Shown: piece after piece, positions 21,730 to 30,404 of the stretch
Layout: every line of letters starts with the position of its first letter
Numbering within the stretch: the stretch's first letter is position 1
Source: Sphingomonas sp. LC-1
GTDB taxonomy: Bacteria > Pseudomonadota > Alphaproteobacteria > Sphingomonadales > Sphingomonadaceae
NCBI RefSeq assembly: GCF_025371035.1
Contig: NZ_JANZXB010000016.1
Coordinates: forward strand, 1-60,554
Reading direction: 5' to 3'
DNA length: 60,554 nucleotides
Notes under the pieces: model-generated
What the model was told of the DNA's origin: nothing
Database searches by the model: none
What the model saw: the letters and a program-made list of their open reading frames with translations, nothing else
Translations under genes and position numbers: made by a program

Positions 21730-21978
21730 CTACGCTCCGCCTTTCCCCTGCACCGGGAACACCTTATTTAGCATTCGCCGTGCGAGAAGACCGAGCGACA
21801 GCCCGATCAGCCAGACGAACGACCTGCCTCTTGCGTTATTGACCACCATCCAGTGCGGTAAATGGCCGTATCGCTCCAGCATGATCGTGACCGACACGCA
21901 GACCAATATCGCGACCCCGACATGAACAGCGACGCGCCCAAGACTGAGGGTCACTTGGCCGTCACTCTTGTCTGCCAT
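21730..21978 (-). CDS. Small membrane protein, function unknown
   Basis: The 82-residue product has two hydrophobic helices (about 16-33 and 54-66) with a short loop between. GGGGGG precedes the ATG. Base composition is less GC-rich than topA. Real but unrecognised. Confidence 0.6.
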   Translation of the reverse strand: MADKSDGQVTLSLGRVAVHVGVAILVCVSVTIMLERYGHLPHWMVVNNARGRSFVWLIGLSLGLLARRMLNKVFPVQGKGGA

Positions 21979-22032
21979 CGCCCCCCGAAATCGAAAACGA
22001 TCTAGGCAATCTATCAGCGGGGTGTCAGGACC

Positions 22033-22338
22033 TCAAGCCGCGCGCATCTGCTGCATTCCGCCCTGGAGGAAGGTCCGCGCCTGACGCTGCGCCTCGGCGA
22101 TTTCGCGGGCGGTCATGTCTTCGGCGACTTCGGCCCGCGCGATCTGCCCGGGCAAAAAGCCTGCGACCGCCGCTAGGTTGAACCACTTATGCGCCTCGAT
22201 CAGGTCGATTCGCGTGCCGCCCGACCCCGTCGAATAGGCGACCCCCAGATCGTACAAGGTCGCGCCATCATCGGTTGCGACCTGATCGGCATACCGGCTC
22301 TCCATCAGGAAAAGCGCGGACTTGCTGCTATTGGCCAT
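22033..22338 (-). CDS. SEL1-like repeat protein
   Basis: The 101-residue product contains one SEL1-like unit, LYDLGVAYSTGSGGTRIDLI followed by EAHKWFNLAAVAG, at about 28-60, then a helix with conserved-looking EVAEDMTAREIAEAQRQAR. Short proteins of this make are common in Rhizobiales and Sphingomonadales and probably act in protein-protein contacts in the cytoplasm. GTAGGA precedes the start. Confidence 0.82.
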   Translation of the reverse strand: MANSSKSALFLMESRYADQVATDDGATLYDLGVAYSTGSGGTRIDLIEAHKWFNLAAVAGFLPGQIARAEVAEDMTAREIAEAQRQARTFLQGGMQQMRAA

Positions 22339-22413
22339 GTCCTACCCCGTTTCCGGACATCCTGTGTCCGAGGATAGATCTATGACCAAAACGGTCACAA
22401 ATTCGTTAACTCG

Positions 22414-23256
22414 TTAACCATCCGATATAGCGATATTGTCGATCAGTCTGGCCGATCCCATGCGCGCCGCGGCCAGCAGGCGACGGGGGCGATCGGCGGC
22501 GGGATCGGGGTTCAGGGTCTCCGCATCCGCCAATGCGACATAGTCCACCTCGAAGCCGGCGGCGGTCAGCATGGCCCGTGCGTCGGCAAGGACCGTCGCG
22601 ACATCCTCGCCCCGCCCGATCGCCCGTGCAGCAACGCCCAGTGCGCGGGGCAGCGCCACGGCCTTGGCCCGCTGTTCCTCGTCCAGATAGATGTTGCGCG
22701 ACGACAGGGCGAGGCCGTCATCGTCGCGCTGGGTCGGCACGCCCACCACCTCGATCGGGAAATCGAGATCGAGGACCATCCGGCGGATCACCGCCAGTTG
22801 CTGAAAATCCTTCTCGCCGAAATAGGCCGCGTCAGGGCCCACCTGGTTGAACAGCTTGGCGACGACGGTGGCGACGCCGTCGAAGTGACCGGGCCGCGAC
22901 TCGCCGTCAAATCCTTCGCTGACGCCCGCGACACGGATATTGGTCGCATGTCCCTCCGGATACATGGCCTCGACACCCGGCATCCACACCAGATCGCATC
23001 CCGCCTCGGTCAGCATCCGCAGGTCGGAGGCTTCGCGCCGAGGATAGCGGCCCAGATCCTCGCCCGCGCCGAACTGCTTGGGATTCACGAAGATGGACGC
23101 GACGACCTTGGTACCGGGGCGTTTCGCTGCCTCGATCAAGGCGATATGGCCGGCATGGAGCGCACCCATAGTGGGCACCAGCGCCACGCGCGCGCCCTCG
23201 ACCCGCATCGTGGCGAGCGCCGCAGCCAGGGCTTCGCGATCCCGAATAACTTGCAC
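22414..23256 (-). CDS. panC: Pantothenate synthetase
   Basis: Joins pantoate and beta-alanine with ATP to give pantothenate, the CoA precursor. The 280-residue product has VPTMGALHAGHIALI (HIGH-like), VSIFVNPKQFG-type stretch ASIFVNPKQFG, YFGEKDFQQL and ALSSRNIYL (KMSKS-like region). I chose GTG 23256, preceded by AGGGGT, because it gives the family length; the frame extends 20 codons further upstream. Confidence 0.95.
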   Translation of the reverse strand: MQVIRDREALAAALATMRVEGARVALVPTMGALHAGHIALIEAAKRPGTKVVASIFVNPKQFGAGEDLGRYPRREASDLRMLTEAGCDLVWMPGVEAMYPEGHATNIRVAGVSEGFDGESRPGHFDGVATVVAKLFNQVGPDAAYFGEKDFQQLAVIRRMVLDLDFPIEVVGVPTQRDDDGLALSSRNIYLDEEQRAKAVALPRALGVAARAIGRGEDVATVLADARAMLTAAGFEVDYVALADAETLNPDPAADRPRRLLAAARMGSARLIDNIAISDG

Positions 23257-23331
23257 TGATTTTACCCCTCGTTCCCCACGCCCGGGGCTTCTATGAAGGG
23301 TGGCAACGGGGATCAATAAGGAAGCGACGAG

Positions 23332-24165
23332 TTGCCGGAACGGCTATCTTCAACCCATGTGATCGTATTTGCCAATGAAAAGGGCGGAACGGGCAAATCG
23401 ACGACGGCCGTCCATGTCGCCATTGCGCTGGCGGCAAAGGGCGCACGCGTCGCATGTCTTGATCTGGATCATAGGCAGCGTACCGTGGGGCGGTATCTCG
23501 ACAATCGGGCGGAGACGATTCGTCGCACCGGCCATGCCTTGCCCATGCCGGTCCACGCCACCCATAGCAGCCAGACCGAGGACGGGTTCGAAGAACTCTG
23601 GTTCCGCCTATCGCAGGATGCCGACTTCCTGATCGTCGACACGCCCGGCCGCGACGATCATTTCGCGCGTACCGCGGCGGCGCTGTCCAACACGCTGGTC
23701 ACGCCGATGAACGACAGCTTCGTCGACTTCGACCTGATCGGCCAGGTCGATCCCGAAAGCTTCCAGGTCACCCGCCCCAGCTTCTATTCCGAACTGATCT
23801 GGGATGCGCGCAAGCAGCGCGCGCGCGCGGACGGCACCACCATCGACTGGGTCGTGCTGCGCAACCGGCTTCAGCATATCGAGGCGCGCAACATGCGCCG
23901 CGTGTCGGATGCGCTGACCGACCTGTCGCGCCGGGTGGGCTTCCGGGTCATTCCGGGGCTGGGCGAACGCGTCATCTATCGCGAGATGTTCCCCAACGGT
24001 CTGACCATGATCGACGCCAAGGAATTCGGTGCGATGGGGCTGGGCCATGTCGCCGCGCGACAGGAACTGCGCGAGATGATGGCCGCGCTGCAACTGCCCG
24101 AGGCCTGGGCGGAAGACGCCGCCAAGCCCGGCGGCGACGGCAAGAAGACCCCGACCGCCGCATGA
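23332..24165 (+). CDS. mipZ: Division-plane positioning ATPase MipZ
   Basis: ParA-type ATPase that forms a pole-to-midcell gradient and keeps FtsZ from assembling away from midcell in alphaproteobacteria. The 277-residue product has the deviant Walker A box NEKGGTGKSTTAVH, Walker A' CLDLDHRQRTVGRYLDNR and Walker B FLIVDTPGRDD, with the MipZ-specific DWVVLRNRLQHIEARN. The start is TTG 23332, with AAGGAAG upstream. ParB is not in the window. It is followed by a DnaJ gene and a phosphohexomutase gene. Confidence 0.94.
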   Translation: MPERLSSTHVIVFANEKGGTGKSTTAVHVAIALAAKGARVACLDLDHRQRTVGRYLDNRAETIRRTGHALPMPVHATHSSQTEDGFEELWFRLSQDADFLIVDTPGRDDHFARTAAALSNTLVTPMNDSFVDFDLIGQVDPESFQVTRPSFYSELIWDARKQRARADGTTIDWVVLRNRLQHIEARNMRRVSDALTDLSRRVGFRVIPGLGERVIYREMFPNGLTMIDAKEFGAMGLGHVAARQELREMMAALQLPEAWAEDAAKPGGDGKKTPTAA

Positions 24166-24193
24166 GCCCATCCGCGCCGGGAGCCCGTTTGCC

Positions 24194-24463
24194 GTGAAAT
24201 GGCTGATCGCCCTGGCGGTGATCTGGCTGGTGTGGCGCTATATGCCCCGCCCGACCAGGCCCGCCCCCAAGCCCCGCCTGCCCCGTGACGAGGCGGAGGC
24301 GCTGGCGATCCTGGACCTGCCGCCGCATGCCGATGCGGAGGCGATCCGGCAGGCGCATAGGCGGCTGGTGGCACAGGTTCATCCCGATCGCGGCGGCTCG
24401 GCGGATCTGACGCGGCGGGTGAATGCCGCGCGCGACCTGTTGCTGGAGCGCCGCCATGGCTGA
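24194..24463 (+). CDS. Membrane-anchored DnaJ-domain protein
   Basis: The 89-residue product has one N-terminal membrane helix (WLIALAVIWLVWRY) and a shortened J domain with the HPD motif (VAQVHPDRGGSADLTRRVN). The layout matches Tim14/Pam18-like bacterial J proteins that recruit DnaK at the inner membrane. Starts with GTG 24194 and overlaps the next gene by 8 bp. Confidence 0.9.
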   Translation: MKWLIALAVIWLVWRYMPRPTRPAPKPRLPRDEAEALAILDLPPHADAEAIRQAHRRLVAQVHPDRGGSADLTRRVNAARDLLLERRHG

Positions 24464-25829
24464 GCGCCCCGCCGCGATCCACCCCAGCGCATGCCGCGAA
24501 TATGATGTGCGCGGCACGGTTCCCGAAACGCTCGACGAAGCGGCCGCCTATGCCGTCGGGCGGGGCTTCGCCACGCGGGTGCGGCGGGCGGGTGGCACGC
24601 GGGTCGCGGTCGGCCGCGACGGGCGGCTGAGTTCCCCCGCGCTGGAGGCGGCGCTGGTCGAGGGGCTGACCGACAGCGGCGTCGACGTCGTCCGCCTGGG
24701 CCTGGGCCCCACGCCGATGGTCTATTTCGCCGAGGCGACCCTGGAAGTGGACGGTGCCGTACAGGTAACGGGCAGCCATAATCCCCGCGACGACAATGGC
24801 TTCAAGATGGTGCTGCACCACCGCCCCTTTTTCGGCGAGGATGTGCAGGATCTGGCGCGGATGGCCGCCGCGCGCGACTGGACGCAAGGGGCGGGCCGGG
24901 TCGAATCCCACGACATTCTGGATGCCTATGTCGACCGGCTGATGGCGGGCTATGCCGGGGGCAGCTACCGCATCGGCTGGGACTGCGGCAGCGGCGCGGC
25001 GGGCCCCGTGATCGAGAAGCTGGTCCAGCGCCTGCCGGGTGAGCATCACACGCTGTTCACCGATGTGGACGGTCATTTCCCGCATCATCACCCCGATCCG
25101 ACGGTCGAGCGCAATCTGGACGCGCTCAAGCGACTGGTCGCGGACAGGAAGCTCGATTTCGGATTCGCTTTCGATGGCGATGGTGACCGGATCGGCGCGG
25201 TCGATGGACAGGGGCGGGTGATCTGGGGCGACCAGATATTGATGCTGCTGGCGGCCCCTATGCTCGCCGAACATCCCGGTGCGCCGATCGTCGCGGATGT
25301 GAAGGCCAGCCAGGCGCTGTTCGATCATGTCGAGCGGCTGGGCGGGCAGGCGGTGATGTGGAAGACCGGCCACAGCCTGATGAAGACCAAGATGGTCGAA
25401 ACCGGCGCGCCGCTGGGCGGCGAGATGTCGGGCCATATGTTCTTCGCGGGCGAATGGTACGGGTTCGACGATGCCCATTACGCCGCGATCCGCCTGATCC
25501 GCGCGGTGCATCTGGCGGGCCGCTCGATGACCGAGCTGCGCGGGGCGATGCCCGCCATGGTCGACATTCCCGAAACGCGAATCGTCGTGCCCGAATCGGA
25601 AAAGTTCGCCATCGTCGACCGGGTGGAGGCGGCGCTGCGGCGTGAAGGGGCCACGGTCAACGACACCGATGGCGTCCGGGTGCGGACAGCGGATGGCTGG
25701 TGGCTGCTCCGCGCCTCCAACACGCAGGCCGCGCTGACGGTGCGCGCCGAGTCGGCCGATGCGGCGGGGCTGGAGCGGGTGCTGGCCGAGCTGGACCGCT
25801 ATCTGACGGCGGAGGGCGTGCGGCGATAG
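24456..25829 (+). CDS. pgmG: Phosphomannomutase/phosphoglucomutase
   Basis: Alpha-D-phosphohexomutase interconverting hexose 1- and 6-phosphates, feeding sugar nucleotides for exopolysaccharide and LPS. The 457-residue product has the phosphoserine loop VTGSHNPRDDNG, the Mg loop FAFDGDGDRIG, the sugar loop GGEMSGHMFF and the phosphate-binding LRASNTQAAL. In Sphingomonas the dual-specificity enzyme is named PgmG; assignment of both activities is by family. ATG 24456 lies inside the DnaJ gene. Confidence 0.92.
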   Translation: MAERPAAIHPSACREYDVRGTVPETLDEAAAYAVGRGFATRVRRAGGTRVAVGRDGRLSSPALEAALVEGLTDSGVDVVRLGLGPTPMVYFAEATLEVDGAVQVTGSHNPRDDNGFKMVLHHRPFFGEDVQDLARMAAARDWTQGAGRVESHDILDAYVDRLMAGYAGGSYRIGWDCGSGAAGPVIEKLVQRLPGEHHTLFTDVDGHFPHHHPDPTVERNLDALKRLVADRKLDFGFAFDGDGDRIGAVDGQGRVIWGDQILMLLAAPMLAEHPGAPIVADVKASQALFDHVERLGGQAVMWKTGHSLMKTKMVETGAPLGGEMSGHMFFAGEWYGFDDAHYAAIRLIRAVHLAGRSMTELRGAMPAMVDIPETRIVVPESEKFAIVDRVEAALRREGATVNDTDGVRVRTADGWWLLRASNTQAALTVRAESADAAGLERVLAELDRYLTAEGVRR

Positions 25830-25840
25830 TGTCGGGCGTG

Positions 25841-25877
25841 CCCTTCGACCTCGTTCAGGCTGAGCATAGTCGAAGGC
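25841..25877. repeat. REP-like element (compact)
   Basis: CCCTTCGACCTCGTTCAGGC followed by TGAGCATAGTCGAAGG is a compact head-to-head version of the dispersed repeat, 12 bp past pgmG and between convergent genes. Confidence 0.75.
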
Positions 25878-25917
25878 CAAGGGAAGCCCTATCCCAAGGC
25901 CTCCCCCGACAGCCGGA

Positions 25918-27024
25918 TCAGATTTCCCCGATCATCTCCGACAGAACCTCCAGGCACGACACGCCCAGCTTCGCGGACCGTTCGCCCGACCAGCCATGCA
26001 GCGCATCCGGGTTGGGATCATGGTCCTTGAACGGCATTTCCAGCGTCACCGACACCGCGCCGAAGCGCTCGGCGACCTGATTGGTCGACATGGCGAGATT
26101 GGCATTGCCCGCGCTCGCCTTTTCATAGCCCATCTGGGTCTGGAAATCGGGCGTGTGCCCGGCCAGGCGACGGCCATATTCGTAGAATTTGGCGCCATGC
26201 TCTTCGGTCCAGCTCGGAATGCCCTCAAACCCGGCGATGAAGTTGGCCGGAATCGCCTCGTCGCCATGCACGTCGATCGCGAAATCGACGCCCGTCTGGT
26301 CCATCCGGTTGCGCACGCACAGCACTTCGGGGCTGCGTTCGGGGGTGGGCGCGTGCCATTCGCGGTTGAGGTTCACGCCCACCGCATTGGTGCGCAAATG
26401 CCCGCGACGCGTGCCGTCCGGATTCATGTTGGGGACGACATGGACGGTCCCCTTGGCCAGCAGCGGCCCGGCGGCCGAGCTGGTCAGCCAGTCGAGCGCG
26501 CCCTCCATCCACCATTCGGCCATCGACTCGCCCGGATGCTGCCGGGCATAGAGCCAGACCTGCCTCGGCCCCGAACCGATCCGGAAATAGTCGATCGCCT
26601 GACCGTCAAGCGTCTGGCCCAGTTCTTCGTGATGCACGCCCCTGGCCGCGATCCGCGCGACCAGATCATGGTGACGCTCCATCGTATAGGGCTCGAAATA
26701 GGCGAACCAGACCAGGTCGCTGTCACCGCGCCATTGCCACTCGATCACACCATCGGCGTAGGCGGTCGGCGTCATCCGCCAATCCTGTCGATCGGTGGAA
26801 GCGCGGACGTGATAGCCGGGCCAACCTTGCGGAAAAGCGGAACCCGCGCCGTTCAGGATGCGAAAGGTCAGATCGCGCCCCTTCGCCCCGCCGACGCGGA
26901 AATAGAACCACTGATAGAAGTCCGAGTCGGTGTCGGCCACGATCTCCAGATCGACCCGGTCGCCCTCGACACGCACGACGCGGATATTGCCGCCGTCGAA
27001 CGCCGCGTTGATGGTCAGCGTCAT
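25918..27024 (-). CDS. M14-family zinc carboxypeptidase (cytosolic-carboxypeptidase-like)
   Basis: The 368-residue product lacks a signal peptide and has an N-terminal beta domain (about 1-115) and the M14 catalytic domain: zinc ligands His/Glu in ARQHPGESMAEW and His in IDVHGDEAI, substrate residues in GVNLNREWHAP, and the general base Glu in VTLEMPFKDHD. The N-terminal domain plus this layout is that of the CCP/Nna1-like subfamily, whose bacterial substrates are unknown. The downstream lipoprotein gene is in the opposite order, 4 bp away upstream. Confidence 0.9.
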   Translation of the reverse strand: MTLTINAAFDGGNIRVVRVEGDRVDLEIVADTDSDFYQWFYFRVGGAKGRDLTFRILNGAGSAFPQGWPGYHVRASTDRQDWRMTPTAYADGVIEWQWRGDSDLVWFAYFEPYTMERHHDLVARIAARGVHHEELGQTLDGQAIDYFRIGSGPRQVWLYARQHPGESMAEWWMEGALDWLTSSAAGPLLAKGTVHVVPNMNPDGTRRGHLRTNAVGVNLNREWHAPTPERSPEVLCVRNRMDQTGVDFAIDVHGDEAIPANFIAGFEGIPSWTEEHGAKFYEYGRRLAGHTPDFQTQMGYEKASAGNANLAMSTNQVAERFGAVSVTLEMPFKDHDPNPDALHGWSGERSAKLGVSCLEVLSEMIGEI

Positions 27025-27028
27025 GCTC

Positions 27029-27649
27029 TTACTTCACCTCGACCGTGCGGCCCGACTCGCCGGGGAATTTGGTGAACAGCGCATCGGCCAGCTTGGCGGC
27101 CTGAACCTGCGCATCGACGCGGGCCAGCGCCTCGACCGGCGCGATGTTGCGCGCGCTGCCCTCCCAGATCGGCGACTGGTCCACGCGACGCTTGATCTGG
27201 ACCGAGAGTTCGGTGCCGATGATCTCTTGCGGGCGGCTCTTGCCGATGGGGAAGCTCAGGCCCCCGCCCAGGCCGACGCCGCCACCGCCGCGACCGCCCG
27301 AAAAGCCGCCCCCGCCCAGGCCGATCGAGAAGGGCGACGGGCGCGGCGGGCCCAGCCGGTTGGCACGGGTAAAGGCGACGGTGGCGATGAAGTCGGGCTG
27401 CGCATCGCCCTGCGGCAACGAATAGCCGTTGCGCAGCAGCGCGGTCTCCACCGCCGCGGCATAGGTCTTGAACTCGATGCTGGCGGGCCCGGTGCTGGAC
27501 AGCGGTTCGACCCGGACCGTTCCGCGCGCGATCGGCTCACCCAGATGATAGCGAATCACCTCGGTCGGGGGCAGCCGCCCGCCCGTGGTGGAACAGGCGG
27601 CCAGCGTTCCGGCGGCGGCCGCGAGGATCAGGAGCGAACGGGCTTTCAT
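27029..27649 (-). CDS. DUF4136-type lipoprotein
   Basis: The 206-residue product has a lipoprotein signal (MKARSLLILAAAAGTLAAC), then a domain with ARGTVRVEPL, YAAAVETALLRNGY and QPDFIATVAF typical of DUF4136, interrupted by a long glycine-rich loop (about 110-135), and a C-terminal helix KLADALFTKFPGESG. The start at 27649 fits the signal peptide; the longer open frame upstream does not look coding. It ends 4 bp before the M14 gene start, so both are one transcript. Confidence 0.87.
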   Translation of the reverse strand: MKARSLLILAAAAGTLAACSTTGGRLPPTEVIRYHLGEPIARGTVRVEPLSSTGPASIEFKTYAAAVETALLRNGYSLPQGDAQPDFIATVAFTRANRLGPPRPSPFSIGLGGGGFSGGRGGGGVGLGGGLSFPIGKSRPQEIIGTELSVQIKRRVDQSPIWEGSARNIAPVEALARVDAQVQAAKLADALFTKFPGESGRTVEVK

Positions 27650-27857
27650 GGACAACAGCACCTTGGAGGATGTTACGGATGGGCAACGCATGACATATGG
27701 GGGTTGATCCTGCGGCGGAAGAGCCCGCGTGGATCGTGATGCCGAAGAACAGATGGATGTCATCCGCCGACCCGGCCAACCTTGACTTGCGCAGCCTTTG
27801 CCACTAGGCGGCGACGCTTTCCAGATCACCCTCCAGTTCAAAAGAAGCGAATCGATC

Positions 27858-27983
27858 ATGAAGATCCGCAATTCCCTGAAGTCGCTCAAGGATCGTCACC
27901 GGGACAACCGCGTGATCCGCCGTCGCGGCCGCACCTATGTCATCAACAAGACCAACCGTCGTTTCAAGGCGCGCCAGGGCTAA
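27858..27983 (+). CDS. rpmJ: 50S ribosomal protein L36 (zinc-free form)
   Basis: The 41-residue product [20 protein letters not shown]... continues [20 protein letters not shown]. It lacks the CxxC..C..H zinc ligands of the classical L36 and therefore belongs to the longer, Cys-less type. In alphaproteobacteria this is the usual single copy. The 200 bp upstream should hold its promoter. Confidence 0.97.
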   Translation: MKIRNSLKSLKDRHRDNRVIRRRGRTYVINKTNRRFKARQG

Positions 27984-28022
27984 TCGCTCTTGGGGCTGAT
28001 CGAACAGGACGAGGTCGGCGGC

Positions 28023-28652
28023 GTGTCCGCGGCCCGTTCCAATCGGCCGACTGCCGTCATCTTCGATGTCGGCCGTGTCCTGTACGACTGGGATCCCCGG
28101 ATCCTGTATCGGCGCCTGATCGCAGACGATCGGGCGCTCGATGCGTTTGTGCGCGACGTCGTCACCACCGAATGGCATTTCCAGCATGATGCCGGCCGCG
28201 ACTTCGCCGACACGTCGGCGGAGCTGATCGCGCTGCATCCGCAGCATCGCGACCTGATCGCCGCCTGGGGCCCGCGCTTCAACGACAGCATCGGCGATCC
28301 GATTCCGGGAATGCACGAACTGGTCGCCGAGCTCGACTCGGCGGGCGTGCCGCTCTTTGCGATCACCAATTTCAGCCACGAGTTCTGGCCGCCTTTTCGC
28401 GCGCGGGAAGCGGCGCTGTTCGACCGTTTCCGCGACGTGGTGGTGTCGGGAACCGAGAAGCTGGTGAAGCCCGATCCCGCCATCTACCGCCTCGCGCTCG
28501 CCCGTTTCGGGCTCGAGCCTGCGCAGGCGGTTTTCATCGACGACAATCTGGCCAATATCGACGCAGCGGCCGCCATGAGCATCCATGCGCTGCACTTCAC
28601 CGATGTGGCGAGCCTGCGGCCGCGATTGCGGGACTTGGGCTTGGTCGCTTAA
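28023..28652 (+). CDS. HAD-family hydrolase
   Basis: A cytosolic haloacid-dehalogenase-like phosphatase. Motif I is VIFDVGRVLYDWDP (nucleophile Asp; the second Asp of DxD is replaced by Gly, as in the epoxide-hydrolase/YihX-like branch), motif II ITNF, motif III lysine in EKLVKPDPAIY and motif IV FIDDNLANID. Cap helices lie between. GTG 28023 follows a GAGG; TTG 27990 would add 11 residues. Substrate unknown; sugar phosphates are plausible for this branch. Confidence 0.88.
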   Translation: MSAARSNRPTAVIFDVGRVLYDWDPRILYRRLIADDRALDAFVRDVVTTEWHFQHDAGRDFADTSAELIALHPQHRDLIAAWGPRFNDSIGDPIPGMHELVAELDSAGVPLFAITNFSHEFWPPFRAREAALFDRFRDVVVSGTEKLVKPDPAIYRLALARFGLEPAQAVFIDDNLANIDAAAAMSIHALHFTDVASLRPRLRDLGLVA

Positions 28653-28699
28653 CACACGCGCCAATCCCGACGCCGAACACCGACGTCGAAGACTCCGCC

Positions 28700-29305
28700 T
28701 TACCGATCCAGCGACGCCAATTGCGTCTGGTTCGCCTGCGAGGTCTCGGTCGCCAGCAGCGCCGGATCGAAATGATCTCCGACCATTTCATCCGTCACGA
28801 TCACCGTCGTGCCGACCGAGGTGATCGAAAACAGCTTCTTGGCGAAGGCGGTGGGCAGACGGATGCAGCCATGCGAATCCGGAAAGCCCGGATTATTGCC
28901 CGCGTGGAGCGCGACGCCATCCCAGGTCAGCCGCTGCATGAACGGCATCGGCGCGTCGTTGTACAGGTTGCTGCGATGCATCTCGCGCTTCTGCAGGATC
29001 GGGAAGATGCCGGTGGGCGTGTCCTTCCCATCCTTGCCGGTCGACACGGAGGCGGCCGCGATCATCGCGTCGCCGCGATAGACATAGGCACGCTGCATCG
29101 GCAGGCTGATCACCACCGTCACCGGCTGTGCGACCGGATCGACCGCGGTCATCTGCGGGTCGGCCCAGACGAAGCGGTTGGGGGCCAGCGCGGCGGCGGC
29201 CTGCGCCACCGTGGCCGTTGCCGGACCGTCATCGGCCGCGATGGCGGGCGCCGCGAAACCCAGCGTCGTGGCACCCAACAGGGCGGCAAAAGCGAAAGCC
29301 TTCAT
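28700..29305 (-). CDS. L,D-transpeptidase, YkuD type
   Basis: Exported enzyme making 3-3 peptidoglycan crosslinks or attaching proteins to the wall. Signal peptide residues 1-24 (MKAFAFAALLGATTLGFAAP), then the YkuD domain with QRAYVYRGDAMIAAASVSTG and the catalytic HAGNNPGFPDSHGCIRLP (His and Cys present). 201 residues from ATG 29305 with AGGAAAAGGG upstream. Divergent from another L,D-transpeptidase-like gene, 198 bp away. Confidence 0.93.
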   Translation of the reverse strand: MKAFAFAALLGATTLGFAAPAIAADDGPATATVAQAAAALAPNRFVWADPQMTAVDPVAQPVTVVISLPMQRAYVYRGDAMIAAASVSTGKDGKDTPTGIFPILQKREMHRSNLYNDAPMPFMQRLTWDGVALHAGNNPGFPDSHGCIRLPTAFAKKLFSITSVGTTVIVTDEMVGDHFDPALLATETSQANQTQLASLDR

Positions 29306-29503
29306 ATCCCTTTTCCTTGGCGAGTTCACAATTTGTTAAACCCGTCAATAGACAATTTGTGCCGATCAATATTTTTTGCAGTGGGACGGAACTTTCCGCC
29401 GAGTCGATGGAACCAAGCGATCAACCGAGCCGGGACGGGCAGAAAAATCGCCCCTTGTCTGCTACATCGGAGTCGCGGGATTTCTGGGGTTTGAAGGATC
29501 ACG

Positions 29504-30223
29504 ATGCTCGATAATCTGGACGCTGCGCCGGGTCGGCGCGCGCTGTTGAAGAACGCTCTGGTTCTGGCTGGAGCGCTCGCGGTACCGGGGGCGGCCAATG
29601 CCCGGGAACGTCTGACCGCCGGCGATTTGCGCCCGACGCGTCAGCCACCGCTTCCCCATCATCCGACTCTGCCCTCGCCGATCCCGGCAGAACCGATCCT
29701 CGCCTCGTCGCGGGTCGTCCGCCCCGCCTTGCTGCGGGCGGCGATGGCCTCGCTGCAACAGCATGGGTCGCGGGTCCGCCAGCGCGACCGGATGGCGATC
29801 GTCGATTTCGCGGTCGGCTCGTCCGAGCCCCGTCTGCATCTGGTCGATCTGGTCAGCGGCAAGAGCCAGTCGCTCCTCGTCTCGCACGGCAGCGGCTCGG
29901 ACCCGTCGCATAGCGGCTATCTCCAGCGCTTCTCCAACGCGTTCAACTCGAACGCCAGCAGCGAGGGCGCCTTCCTGACCGACGATTATTATGTCGGCAA
30001 GCATGGCCGGTCGCAGCGTCTGGTCGGGCTCGACCCGACCAACGACAATGCGCTGGGTCGCGCGATCGTGGTGCACTCGGCCTGGTACGCCAATCGCGAC
30101 ATGATCAAGACGCACGGCATGCTGGGGCGTAGCCAAGGCTGCTTCGCGGTCGGCGAAAACGACCTCGATCGGGTGTTCGCGAACCTGGGCCCCGGCCGGA
30201 TGATCTACGCGGCGAAGGTGTAA
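29504..30223 (+). CDS. Murein L,D-transpeptidase catalytic-domain family protein (YkuD_2 type)
   Basis: The 239-residue product has a twin-arginine-like leader (RRALLKNALVLAGALAVPGA), a Pro-rich linker to about 75, and the distinct YkuD_2 domain with IVDFAVGSSEPRLHLVDL, VSHGSGSDPSHSGYLQRFSN and the catalytic-looking HGMLGRSQGCFAV. Its closeness to the classical YkuD gene suggests shared control of wall crosslinking; both could read from the 198-bp region between them. Confidence 0.88.
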   Translation: MLDNLDAAPGRRALLKNALVLAGALAVPGAANARERLTAGDLRPTRQPPLPHHPTLPSPIPAEPILASSRVVRPALLRAAMASLQQHGSRVRQRDRMAIVDFAVGSSEPRLHLVDLVSGKSQSLLVSHGSGSDPSHSGYLQRFSNAFNSNASSEGAFLTDDYYVGKHGRSQRLVGLDPTNDNALGRAIVVHSAWYANRDMIKTHGMLGRSQGCFAVGENDLDRVFANLGPGRMIYAAKV

Positions 30224-30228
30224 ATCCC

Positions 30229-30362
30229 AAATCCTCCCCGGCGCGGGGAGGTGGCAGGGCGAAGCCCTGACGGAGGGGGATTGCCACGCAGTACGTCCCT
30301 TGCGGCATGCCCCCTCCACCACCGCTGCGCGGTGGTCCCCCTCCCCTTTCTGGGGAGGATAA
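30229..30362. repeat. Palindromic repeat cluster (TCCTCCCC...GGGGAGG family)
   Basis: The whole gap between the transpeptidase gene and hisG consists of stacked palindromes: TCCTCCCCGGCGCGGGGAGG, GGCAGGGCGAAGCCCTGACG, and a mirrored CACCGCTGCGCGGTGG with CCCCTCCCC...GGGGAGGAT at the far side. The outer arms are inverted copies. This is a BIME-like mosaic; it leaves little room for a separate hisG promoter. Confidence 0.85.
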
Positions 30363-30404
30363 GAATTGCGATCCCCGGTGGCGGGGGTTAAGCCCCCGAT
30401 CCTC

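Noticed and set aside
30229-30362. Possible CRISPR array before hisG
   Set aside because: The palindromes are of different kinds, not equal repeats with unique spacers. No array was seen anywhere in the window.
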